This document shows, one piece after another, positions 1 to 5,512 of a stretch of 5,523 nt of DNA. The stretch's first letter is position 1. Every line of letters begins with the position of its first letter. The stretch spans positions 1-5,523 of the forward strand of contig QMLJ01000105.1 in assembly GCA_003643935.1 (NCBI GenBank). The letters run 5' to 3'. The notes beneath the pieces were generated by a model. It was not told the origin of the DNA, made no database searches, and saw nothing but the letters and a program-made list of their open reading frames with translations. Made by a program: the position numbers and the translations under genes. The DNA is from Deltaproteobacteria bacterium (GTDB lineage: Bacteria; Desulfobacterota; Desulfomonilia; UBA1062).

Positions 1-433
1 CATACAGCCTGAAAAAGTACCTGTGTGTACCTCCAGGCGGGCAGGGCCCGCCATATCCGAGTTTCCTGAAGTCGTTTATCCCCTGTGTTCCACCTGTAGG
101 TGGTGACTCCACTGTCTCCACGTGCTCTGGCATTCCACTCATGGAAGGGGGTATGTTGTAATATACCCAGTGTACCCATGTGCCCATGGGTGCGTCAGGG
201 TCATCGCATATTATGGCAAGGCTCTTTGTTACATCCGGTATGGATGCCCATTCCAGTGGAGGAGAGATGTCCATGCCATCACACGTGTACTTTTGCGGTA
301 TCATTCCACCTTCACTAAAGACCGTGCTTTTTATCTCCATGGCCTTACCTCCTTTCAAGCAAAGTGTATTTGATAGGGGTATTAATAAAAATGCAAGTAT
401 AAAAAGGACTGCTAGTGATATTCTTTTTGTCAT
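1..433 (-). CDS. YbhB/YbcL-family (PEBP-like) protein with N-terminal signal peptide, C-terminus cut by window edge
   Basis: 144 codons are readable before the window ends, so the gene is partial. From residue 32 the protein follows the bacterial phosphatidylethanolamine-binding-protein family: MEIKS start, IPQKYTCDG, SPPLEW, then DDPDAP and GTWVHW (residues about 77-88) and, near the edge, GYGGPCPPGGTHRYFF. These build the anion/ligand pocket in the family. About 40 residues are probably missing, given the usual 150-160 for the core. Residues 1-31 form a signal peptide: TKR n-region, hydrophobic ISLAVLFILAFLLIPL, then SNTLC. The ATG at 433 has AAGGAGG 6 nt upstream, so a secreted form is likely. 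A second ATG at 340 also has a strong Shine-Dalgarno sequence and would give the cytosolic form. The gene lies 49 nt after the DUF72 gene, with no terminator between. The biochemical role of bacterial family members is poorly defined. Family call firm; localisation inferred. Confidence 0.9.
   Translation of the reverse strand, partial: MTKRISLAVLFILAFLLIPLSNTLCLKGGKAMEIKSTVFSEGGMIPQKYTCDGMDISPPLEWASIPDVTKSLAIICDDPDAPMGTWVHWVYYNIPPSMSGMPEHVETVESPPTGGTQGINDFRKLGYGGPCPPGGTHRYFFRLY
348..354 (-). promoter_or_regulatory. Internal ribosome binding site before a second in-frame PEBP start
   Basis: AAGGAGG lies 7 nt before an in-frame ATG at 338-340, inside the coding region for the end of the signal peptide (residues KGGK). 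It is as good as the first site. The ATG it serves is where cytosolic YbhB-type proteins normally begin. Use of this site is inferred from sequence only. Confidence 0.55.
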
Positions 434-439
434 CTTGAT

Positions 440-446
440 CCTCCTT
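440..446 (-). promoter_or_regulatory. Ribosome binding site for the long (secreted) PEBP start
   Basis: AAGGAGG lies 6 nt before the ATG at 431-433. This supports translation of the signal-peptide form rather than the shorter form alone. Confidence 0.8.
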
Positions 447-482
447 GTTCACATGCATTTGGTTTTAGTTAAGGTCTTGTAT

Positions 483-1199
483 TTATCCAAGTAACTCCCT
501 TAGCCTCTTTGCATTCCTTGGTGCGAAACCCATGAAGTCATTATCAAAGTATACAAATGTTGTCCTATTCCATCCTTGGATTTTTGCTGCCCATGACTCC
601 AATTCTTCCTCTGTGTACTCTGATGCGTACAATTTCCTGGATCCATGGAGGCGGATATAGACAAAGTCAGCTGTTACGGCCTCGAGGTATGGATACCTGC
701 CGGCTGTATCCGATATGCACCATGCCATGTTGTGCCCTTCAAGAACCGCTAGTGCCTTATCACTGGTCCAGCTCTCGTGTCTCGCCTCAATAGTATAGCG
801 AAGGTCCTTACCTAGACAGGAACAAAAGTCCTCAAAGACATTACTGTCAAATGCCAGACTCGGTGGTAACTGCACAAGTATGGGGCCGAGCTTTTCTCTA
901 AGCAGCCTTGCCGAGTCCATGAACCTGTCAACAGGTTGCTTTGCATCCTTTAATCGCCTGATGTGCGTAATGAACCTGTTCATCTTTATTGACCATAGGA
1001 ATCCATCAGGTGTCCTCTTGTACCAATTCTCAAAGGTCTTCGGCTTCATTTGCCTGTAAAACGTGGCGTTGAGCTCCACGGTCTTAAATATGGTGCAATA
1101 ATACTCCAACCACCTGGACTTGGGTTGACCCTGTGGATAGAAATTACCCTTCCAGTGGTCATAGTTCCAGCCAGAGGTTCCTATATGAACAGGGAACAT
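483..1199 (-). CDS. DUF72 / COG1801 (YecE-like) TIM-barrel protein
   Basis: 238 residues, the full length usual for the family. The family landmarks appear in order: IGTSGWNYDHWKGNFYP at residues 6-22, VELNATFYR at 41-49, FLWSIKMNRFITH at 67-79, GPILVQLPPS at 105-114, IEARHESW at 137-144, YIRLHG at 181-186 and YFDNDFMGFAPRNA at 217-230. The fold is a TIM barrel with conserved polar residues in a putative active site. The reaction is unknown, and I assign none. The ATG lies 1 nt after the stop of the SixA-like gene and has no good Shine-Dalgarno sequence (only GGT at 1211-1213), so translation is probably coupled to that gene. A 49-nt spacer without a hairpin leads to the PEBP gene. Nothing is truncated or missing. 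Confidence 0.93.
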   Translation of the reverse strand: MFPVHIGTSGWNYDHWKGNFYPQGQPKSRWLEYYCTIFKTVELNATFYRQMKPKTFENWYKRTPDGFLWSIKMNRFITHIRRLKDAKQPVDRFMDSARLLREKLGPILVQLPPSLAFDSNVFEDFCSCLGKDLRYTIEARHESWTSDKALAVLEGHNMAWCISDTAGRYPYLEAVTADFVYIRLHGSRKLYASEYTEEELESWAAKIQGWNRTTFVYFDNDFMGFAPRNAKRLRELLG

Positions 1200-1200
1200 C

Positions 1201-1659
1201 TCAGTCTATTACCGGCATGATTGCCCATTTTATCAGCCAGCGGCCTTTGTCATCCATGTCCAGGCACAGGATGCCACTGTTCTGAAATTTGAACACCGGT
1301 CTGTCATCAGAACCTGTTACCAGGTAGGAGAGCAGTCTCTGCATAAAGGGCAGGTGACCTACTAGCATGAGGTCCTGCTCTTTGGTAAGTGTCTTTGCAA
1401 GGATTTTTACATCATCAAGGGGATCCAGACCCTGTGTCTCTTCCACGAGGGGTTTTGGCGCGAGTATGGATGCAATGATCTCTGCTGTCTGCCTGGCACG
1501 TTTCTTACCACTGTGCTTGATAATGGACACGTGAACACCATTATCTCTTGCCATGCTCGCAACTCTCACAGTCTCCTCCTTGCCCTCTAAAGCAAGTCCC
1601 TTTTCAGGATCTACATCCTCTGGAAGACTCTTGCCATGTTGCACGAGGTAGATCGCCAT
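1201..1659 (-). CDS. sixA: SixA-type phosphohistidine phosphatase (histidine phosphatase superfamily)
   Basis: 152 residues, typical of the short SixA branch, which removes phosphate from phosphohistidine in phosphorelay or PTS-type proteins. The catalytic loop is LVQHGKS at residues 5-11 with nucleophile His8. RARQTAE at 54-60 supplies a phosphate-binding Arg, and LVGHLPFM at 99-106 carries the second catalytic His102. The usual Arg before the nucleophile (RHG) is Gln here; I recall this variant in other bacterial SixA-like proteins, so the protein is probably still active. No signal peptide is present, so it is cytoplasmic. The start is supported by AAGGAGG (1669-1675), which overlaps the TAA stop of the flavodoxin gene. 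The gap to that gene is 14 nt. No phosphorelay partner is visible in this window, so the substrate is unknown; another small phosphomonoester cannot be excluded. Confidence 0.88.
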   Translation of the reverse strand: MAIYLVQHGKSLPEDVDPEKGLALEGKEETVRVASMARDNGVHVSIIKHSGKKRARQTAEIIASILAPKPLVEETQGLDPLDDVKILAKTLTKEQDLMLVGHLPFMQRLLSYLVTGSDDRPVFKFQNSGILCLDMDDKGRWLIKWAIMPVID

Positions 1660-1673
1660 GGCACTGCACCTCC

Positions 1674-2465
1674 TTATGCCTTATCTAGCACCTTTTTCTC
1701 GAATCTTGTCCTCATGCGTTCCAAAGTTGTCCATGGGCTCGCGCTTGCAACTCCAAGTATACCAGTACCTTGGAATGATCTGCGCCAGCCCCTTGAGTCC
1801 TTTATATCTGTTGTACCCTTGACGAGCTCGTCGCAAAATAACTTTATATGTTGCCTGCCATAGTCGCTGTGCACGCTGAAGTAGCTTATAGGCTTACCGT
1901 AACGCACCCTCGATAAAAATTCAAAGATGTTTAACATCTGATTATGGTACTCATGGTACCTGCTGGATAGGCCAACGATTGATACAAGACTTGCCCCTCT
2001 TCTCTCCAGCCTGTCTGCAATGGGTCTGAACAGGTGCTCCACCTCGAAGTGTTTCAGGGGTGGTCCTGCCCACGTTGCAAAGCCACCGACCTTCTTGCCT
2101 TTTAGACCTTTCACCTGCCTCAAGTATGCTTCTATGGCACAGGGAACTATAGTCTGCTTTCCGCACCCTATACAAACCCTGTCATATTTAGATACATCCG
2201 GGTGAGCCAGGGGTTTTATATCCACCTCGGGTATCCTGTAATTACTTATGAAATACTCTCGATACCTGTTCGATAATATCCCTAATGCCAGTGCCCCCCA
2301 GTACCATTGAGTCCTCCACAATAATGGCCACATATTGTCTTCTTTTACAGGCTCGATCTTTTCCAGTTCTACTTCGTGTCCTTTTGATACCAGCTCCTCG
2401 GCTATGATTAAGGCCAGTTCCTTGGTATAGCCTGTCCTGGAATAAAAAGCGATTAAGACATTCAT
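1674..2465 (-). CDS. Flavodoxin-like (flavodoxin family) protein with C-terminal extension
   Basis: 263 residues. The N-terminus is a classic flavodoxin beta1-loop-alpha1: hydrophobic strand MNVLIAFYS, then the FMN phosphate-binding loop SRTGYTKE (residues 9-16). A second strand, YDRVCIGCG (94-102), and the block ending in LKGKKVGGFATWAGPP (121-136) match the later flavodoxin strands, where the isoalloxazine ring normally sits. This makes FMN-dependent electron transfer or quinone/flavin reduction likely, though the partner is unknown. Residues 180-263 extend beyond the usual flavodoxin core and are not recognised. Trp-rich residues 46-57 (MWPLLWRTQWYW) are unusual and may contact a membrane or a partner. 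No ferredoxin Cys clusters are visible. The ATG overlaps the upstream TGA as ATGA and has GGAGGAGG 7 nt upstream, so it is coupled to the Cys-rich membrane protein gene. Confidence 0.8.
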   Translation of the reverse strand: MNVLIAFYSRTGYTKELALIIAEELVSKGHEVELEKIEPVKEDNMWPLLWRTQWYWGALALGILSNRYREYFISNYRIPEVDIKPLAHPDVSKYDRVCIGCGKQTIVPCAIEAYLRQVKGLKGKKVGGFATWAGPPLKHFEVEHLFRPIADRLERRGASLVSIVGLSSRYHEYHNQMLNIFEFLSRVRYGKPISYFSVHSDYGRQHIKLFCDELVKGTTDIKDSRGWRRSFQGTGILGVASASPWTTLERMRTRFEKKVLDKA

Positions 2466-3265
2466 CCCCCAACCTCCTCCGCTTCCATGTGTCCCTGCTT
2501 CTTTATATAGACCATCTCGCAGTAATCATCGCCGTTGGGGAGCATGTATTTCATGGGTTCCAGGTCGAAATCAGGGTTAATGTACCTGAGAAAGTCTTTC
2601 AACCACCCTACCATGAGTACACTGCAATACTCTGGACATCCCTTTGCACACGATTTGTCGCCCGTGTAAGTGGGATCATACTTCCCTTTACACGTGGGGT
2701 CATATGGGATATCGTGGCCTACAAATGGGCACCATGTCTCGTGTCTTACAGCCCTTGATATGTCGCTTTCCACCCATATGCCTTCCACACCGAGGGTGTC
2801 ATTGATCCACTCCTGGAACTTGCCGGCTGACCTGATATCATCTGGATCTATCCTGAAGTACCATTTTAAGGAAGGTCCCAGTAGTACAATGGTCAGATGG
2901 AGGAGCTTACCGTAGTTATCATAGATGAGCTTTCCAATACCTTTGTCTTTTTTCCTTACAGCCCAGCATCCCAGGCGCAGAAGCGGCCTTGTTAAAAATC
3001 TGAGTGTTATTGTGCCTGTAACTACTATCGTGGTGTGGAATATGGTAAGGCTAGGCCTTACTACTAGGAGGTTTGCTAGCTCGATCAGAGGCACCGAGAT
3101 AAGGGTAGTGCACAGGACAGCAAGGGTTCTCATACCTCCTGCACGGTCAACCGGGTCTGTGAAAAAAGAGGAGAAAGTCTTGGTCTCCGGTCTTTTCCTT
3201 CTCCAGTCCTCTACCTCTTTTTTGAGATCATCGAGGGTGAATGGCTTAGTCTGAGTGTCTTTCAC
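2462..3265 (-). CDS. Membrane-anchored protein with Cys-rich C-terminal domain, possibly ATC-hydrolase-like
   Basis: 267 residues from GTG 3265. Residues 1-42 are charged and cytosolic-looking. Two hydrophobic segments follow, at about 45-69 (MRTLAVLCTTLISVPLIELA) and 73-98, then a weaker one at 121-131. The C-terminal 110 residues hold Cys at 179, 192, 206, 210, 214 and 249, including CxxxCxxxC (CAKGCPEYC), and a conserved-looking ending, NPDFDLEPMKYMLPNGDDYC. That ending resembles the G-D-x-x-C tail of L-2-amino-thiazoline-4-carboxylate hydrolase-like (PF14196) domains, but the resemblance is from memory and weak. The Cys residues could bind a metal or Fe-S cluster. A TTG at 3298 would overlap the upstream stop as TTGA but lacks a good Shine-Dalgarno sequence. 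GTG 3265 has GAGGAGGT 8 nt before it and is preferred. The gene sits 29 nt after the second MBL gene and overlaps the flavodoxin start, which suggests the flavodoxin is its partner. Function unassigned. Confidence 0.82.
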   Translation of the reverse strand: MKDTQTKPFTLDDLKKEVEDWRRKRPETKTFSSFFTDPVDRAGGMRTLAVLCTTLISVPLIELANLLVVRPSLTIFHTTIVVTGTITLRFLTRPLLRLGCWAVRKKDKGIGKLIYDNYGKLLHLTIVLLGPSLKWYFRIDPDDIRSAGKFQEWINDTLGVEGIWVESDISRAVRHETWCPFVGHDIPYDPTCKGKYDPTYTGDKSCAKGCPEYCSVLMVGWLKDFLRYINPDFDLEPMKYMLPNGDDYCEMVYIKKQGHMEAEEVGG

Positions 3266-3273
3266 CTTGTGTA

Positions 3274-3279
3274 CCTCCT
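3274..3279 (-). promoter_or_regulatory. Ribosome binding site fixing the GTG start at 3265
   Basis: AGGAGG, within GAGGAGGT at 3273-3280, lies 8 nt before GTG 3263-3265. It is inside the longer frame that begins at TTG 3298, so the 11 codons upstream are probably not translated as protein. Confidence 0.7.
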
Positions 3280-3294
3280 CACATTGTACCGGAG

Positions 3295-4296
3295 TCAAGT
3301 CTCTGGGATCCTTATTGACCTTCCAACCTTTAGGTCCTTGTAATCAGGGCCAAAGGCCTCCCTGAAGGCATCTATTGACCAATCGCAGCTGTCATGTGCG
3401 GATAGGGATACTAGCTTTGGTCTGTATTTTCTTAGCATGGATATGTGATTGAGGACCTCCTGCTTGGTGATTGGGATCCATGGTAGTTTGCCTGTACCAA
3501 AGTACTTCTGGACCTCGAGTCTGCCTCCAAATGCCGTCATGCGGGATCCTGTCACTGGGTAGTGCAGGCCACCTACTATGCCGTATACAGGTTTATCAAA
3601 GAGGTGATCCACGAGCTTGAGTATCCTCTCTAGCCCCTGGTGACCGCAGCCAACTATAATAACCACTCCGTGACCCTTGATATCCACGACAAGGGCCTGT
3701 TCAGGGGTTATACCCATGGGGAAGAGGGTATTCCCCAGTATGAACTGTGAACTATATATAGGGCCAGTACTGATAATACCCCTTGCAATCTTGATTGGTC
3801 TCTGTACCTGCATGGTATTGAAATCAGGATGGCTCATGCCAGGTGGCAGGAATATTTTCTTTTCGGATAGGTCCACGTGTCCCTTACTAGGGGAGAATTG
3901 CCTTTTTAGCTGATTGAGATCACCGCCCACATGGTCGGCGTGCGGGTGGGATATAATTATTGTGTCAATCTGATCAAAAGAGATCCCTAGCTTAGACATG
4001 TTTCTTAGAAGAGGAGAGGGATGTTCCCTCTTCATGTTGTAGCCTACGTCGAACAACACAGTGCTCTCTTCAGTCTTTATCAGGTAAGAAACACCGGGTT
4101 CTGTGGCGAGATCTTCATCGTCTGCATACCAGTCTATGAGAGGTAGTATCTCAAGGGCCTCAACACTTTCTACATCGCCAGGGAGTTCCCAGTTCATGCA
4201 CTTCTCACTCCAGAACCTGTCTGCCTTTTTCTTTGCCCAGTAGAAGCTGACGAAAGGCCATGCCAAAGATATGCTGGTAATTTCTTTAAAGCCCAT
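3295..4296 (-). CDS. MBL-fold metallohydrolase, COG1237 / MJ0301-like group
   Basis: 333 residues from ATG 4296. The zinc motif HPHADHVGG is at residues 117-125, preceded by the beta-hairpin TVLFDVGYN and the strand IDTIIIS. The later signature GCGHQGLERIL (217-227, His219) matches the GCxHxG motif of the COG1237 branch, whose archaeal member MJ0301 acts in methanopterin-type pterin synthesis. GGLHYPV (242-248) and LSAHDSC (298-304) are the expected C-terminal landmarks. The actual substrate is unknown, and pterin chemistry here would be a guess. Residues 8-20 are mildly hydrophobic (SISLAWPFVSFYW) and may associate with the membrane, but this is no clear signal peptide. GTG 4302 opens the longest frame but overlaps the Shine-Dalgarno GGGAGG itself; the ATG two codons later has ideal spacing. 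The gene is 59 nt downstream of the first MBL gene and differs from it in motifs and layout, so this is not a recent duplication. Confidence 0.85.
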   Translation of the reverse strand: MGFKEITSISLAWPFVSFYWAKKKADRFWSEKCMNWELPGDVESVEALEILPLIDWYADDEDLATEPGVSYLIKTEESTVLFDVGYNMKREHPSPLLRNMSKLGISFDQIDTIIISHPHADHVGGDLNQLKRQFSPSKGHVDLSEKKIFLPPGMSHPDFNTMQVQRPIKIARGIISTGPIYSSQFILGNTLFPMGITPEQALVVDIKGHGVVIIVGCGHQGLERILKLVDHLFDKPVYGIVGGLHYPVTGSRMTAFGGRLEVQKYFGTGKLPWIPITKQEVLNHISMLRKYRPKLVSLSAHDSCDWSIDAFREAFGPDYKDLKVGRSIRIPET

Positions 4297-4301
4297 GTCC
4301 A

Positions 4302-4307
4302 CCTCCC
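4302..4307 (-). promoter_or_regulatory. Ribosome binding site fixing the ATG start at 4296
   Basis: GGGAGG with a 5-nt spacer to ATG 4294-4296. The alternative GTG at 4300-4302 uses the last G of this site and so cannot be served by it. Confidence 0.75.
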
Positions 4308-4355
4308 TTAGTGTTAGTATCTATGGTTGTGTAAACCCCGTACCCTACGTCTCCA

Positions 4356-5255
4356 TTACCCTGATAAAGCCCTGGCGATATAGCCTGTCATCTGGGCAAT
4401 CACCGTTGACATGACCTCCCTGGGAAGGAAGTAATCGGTTGCCTCTCTCATGAGGAGGTCTGTGATTTCCTGAACTGTCTTGTTTTCATCCCTTGTTTCC
4501 AGATAGGTTTTTTCTATAAGTTGCCTTGTCATGCGTGCAGACTCTATGGACCTCTTTATGAAATCTTTTCCATCTGCACCAGTGAAGGCACCGTAGTGTT
4601 CGGCAAGGTGAACGTCAACATCAAGACGGGCCATTTTTTCAAGGCTTTGCTGGTAAAGATCAAAATTGGAGTTGGCTGCACTGAGCACTTTTCCACCAAA
4701 AGGTATGCCGCCTGCGTCAGAGGCAAAGAGAGCTTTTTCCTCTGGTACGTAGACCGCTATGGAGCAGGAAGAATGGCCAGGTGTCTCTAGGATCTCCATG
4801 TGTATATTGCCAAGTGTTATTGTATCGCCTTCTGAAAGGGGTGTGTCCACGTCTATAGAGTCCATGACAAGTCCAAATTCCTCTGCCTTATCCAGGTATC
4901 CTGACATCTCAAGCATGGACTTGTTAAAGACATTCACGGCCTGGATAAGCTTGGGATTCCTGAGCTTCCTCCTTGACATCTCGGATGCGGCTATCTTTAC
5001 CCAAGGCCACTTTTTCTTGAAATACGGTACAATACCAACGTGATCGATATGTGAATGGTGTATGATTATAAACTTTATCTTTTTCTCGTCTATATCGAAC
5101 CTCTTGAGCTGATCAAGGATGTCAGGTATAATATACGTCATTCCTCCCCCGAGTATTGCAGATTCTTTTCCCCCGTCGAGCAAGTACACACATGATTCTT
5201 TTCTACCAAGCATGGTGATGCGTTTTGTAACAATCCCGAGACTATCTATTATCAA
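4356..5255 (-). CDS. MBL-fold metallohydrolase (glyoxalase II / lactonase-like layout)
   Basis: 299 residues from TTG 5255. The fold is shown by the hairpin CVYLLDGGKESAILGGG, then the di-metal motif HSHIDHVG at residues 67-74 (His67, His69, Asp71, His72). The third His is in TPGHSSCS (His161), the bridging Asp in LFASDAGG (Asp180) and the last His in LAEHYGAF (His220). All canonical metal ligands are present, so it should be an active hydrolase, probably of an ester, thioester or lactone; the substrate is unknown. The C-terminal 75 residues are helical-looking and include LMREATDYFLPREVMSTV, as in many larger members. No signal peptide is seen. A GTG at 5297 would add 14 residues, but it lies inside the promoter spacer; TTG 5255 is preceded by GGGAGG and gives the usual family N-terminus. 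It is the first gene of the cluster and the only one with a strong promoter. Confidence 0.88.
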   Translation of the reverse strand: MIIDSLGIVTKRITMLGRKESCVYLLDGGKESAILGGGMTYIIPDILDQLKRFDIDEKKIKFIIIHHSHIDHVGIVPYFKKKWPWVKIAASEMSRRKLRNPKLIQAVNVFNKSMLEMSGYLDKAEEFGLVMDSIDVDTPLSEGDTITLGNIHMEILETPGHSSCSIAVYVPEEKALFASDAGGIPFGGKVLSAANSNFDLYQQSLEKMARLDVDVHLAEHYGAFTGADGKDFIKRSIESARMTRQLIEKTYLETRDENKTVQEITDLLMREATDYFLPREVMSTVIAQMTGYIARALSG

Positions 5256-5261
5256 GGCATA

Positions 5262-5267
5262 CCTCCC
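5262..5267 (-). promoter_or_regulatory. Ribosome binding site fixing the TTG start at 5255
   Basis: GGGAGG with a 6-nt spacer to TTG 5253-5255. An ATG at 5258-5260 lies only 1 nt from the site and, in another frame, reads just Met-Pro-stop, so it is not a useful start. Confidence 0.75.
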
Positions 5268-5287
5268 ATTACATAGGCTTAAAATGT

Positions 5288-5316
5288 ATATTAGCACGGG
5301 TATTAGGGCTTGTCAA
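5288..5316 (-). promoter_or_regulatory. Near-consensus sigma-70 promoter of the cluster
   Basis: The -35 box TTGACA (5311-5316) is perfect, the spacer is 17 nt, and the -10 box TAATAT (5288-5293) is close to consensus. Transcription should begin near A5280 or T5281, leaving a leader of about 25 nt before TTG 5255 that contains the ribosome binding site. So short a leader leaves no room for a riboswitch or attenuator. Confidence 0.85.
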
Positions 5317-5341
5317 AACTCGCTTAGATAATGTGTTAGCC

Positions 5342-5353
5342 GGTTATATGACC
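5342..5353. promoter_or_regulatory. Imperfect 12-bp palindrome upstream of the promoter, possible operator
   Basis: GGTTATATGACC has matching halves except for one T:G pair. It ends 25 nt before the -35 box, a position where activators commonly bind. A second, shorter inverted repeat (CCTG-CTC-CAGG) overlaps its edge at 5352-5362. No regulator gene is visible, and a 12-bp match of this kind can occur by chance. Confidence 0.25.
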
Positions 5354-5383
5354 TGCTCCAGGACCAAGATGCCGCCGCTTCTA

Positions 5384-5512
5384 GAATATGCCACTTTCCT
5401 GCTGGCAAATGAGATCGTTTTTCTTGGCAGGCTTGACTTTAAATATAGTATTTACTGGCCTTGCTGTGTTAATAATTGATGCAGACTTTGCCGTAAAGCT
5501 TCTTTGAAAGAT
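5384..5512 (-). other. 43-codon open stretch without a start, possible gene remnant
   Basis: Between a TAA (5513-5515) and a TAG (5381-5383) this frame reads without interruption, with a peptide containing AKSASIINTARPVNTIF and VKPAKKNDLICQQESGIF. It has no ATG, GTG or TTG in a useful place and no ribosome binding site. It may be a decayed gene end or part of a dispersed element, or chance. The rest of 5317-5523 holds no gene, RNA or terminator that I can support on either strand. Confidence 0.15.

Noticed and set aside
143..151. Apparent frameshift in the PEBP gene at a run of G (C on the coding strand)
   Set aside because: On recount the run at 147-151 has five G, which keeps the frame as NIPPSMSGMPE and on into GYGGPCPPGG. 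The gene is intact up to the window edge.
408..446. Lipoprotein signal for the PEBP protein, using the Cys at residue 25
   Set aside because: The residues before the Cys are NTL, which does not fit a lipobox; an ordinary signal peptide is more likely.
100..3913. Many plus-strand open frames of 60-110 codons, for example 180-494, 557-793 and 2925-3254
   Set aside because: They lie antisense to genes with clear family motifs, have no recognisable domains and mostly lack ribosome binding sites, so they are treated as shadows.
4297..4355. Terminator or internal promoter between the two MBL genes
   Set aside because: The 59-nt gap shows no hairpin followed by a T-run and no pair of well-spaced promoter boxes.
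1674..5255. A split flavodiiron protein (separate MBL and flavodoxin genes)
   Set aside because: Both MBL proteins have HxHxDH (HSHIDH and HPHADH), the zinc hydrolase form, not the HxExDH iron site of flavodiiron proteins.
5442..5472. Second promoter, TTAACA and TATATT on the minus strand
   Set aside because: Both boxes are fair, but the spacer is 19 nt and a far better promoter lies downstream.
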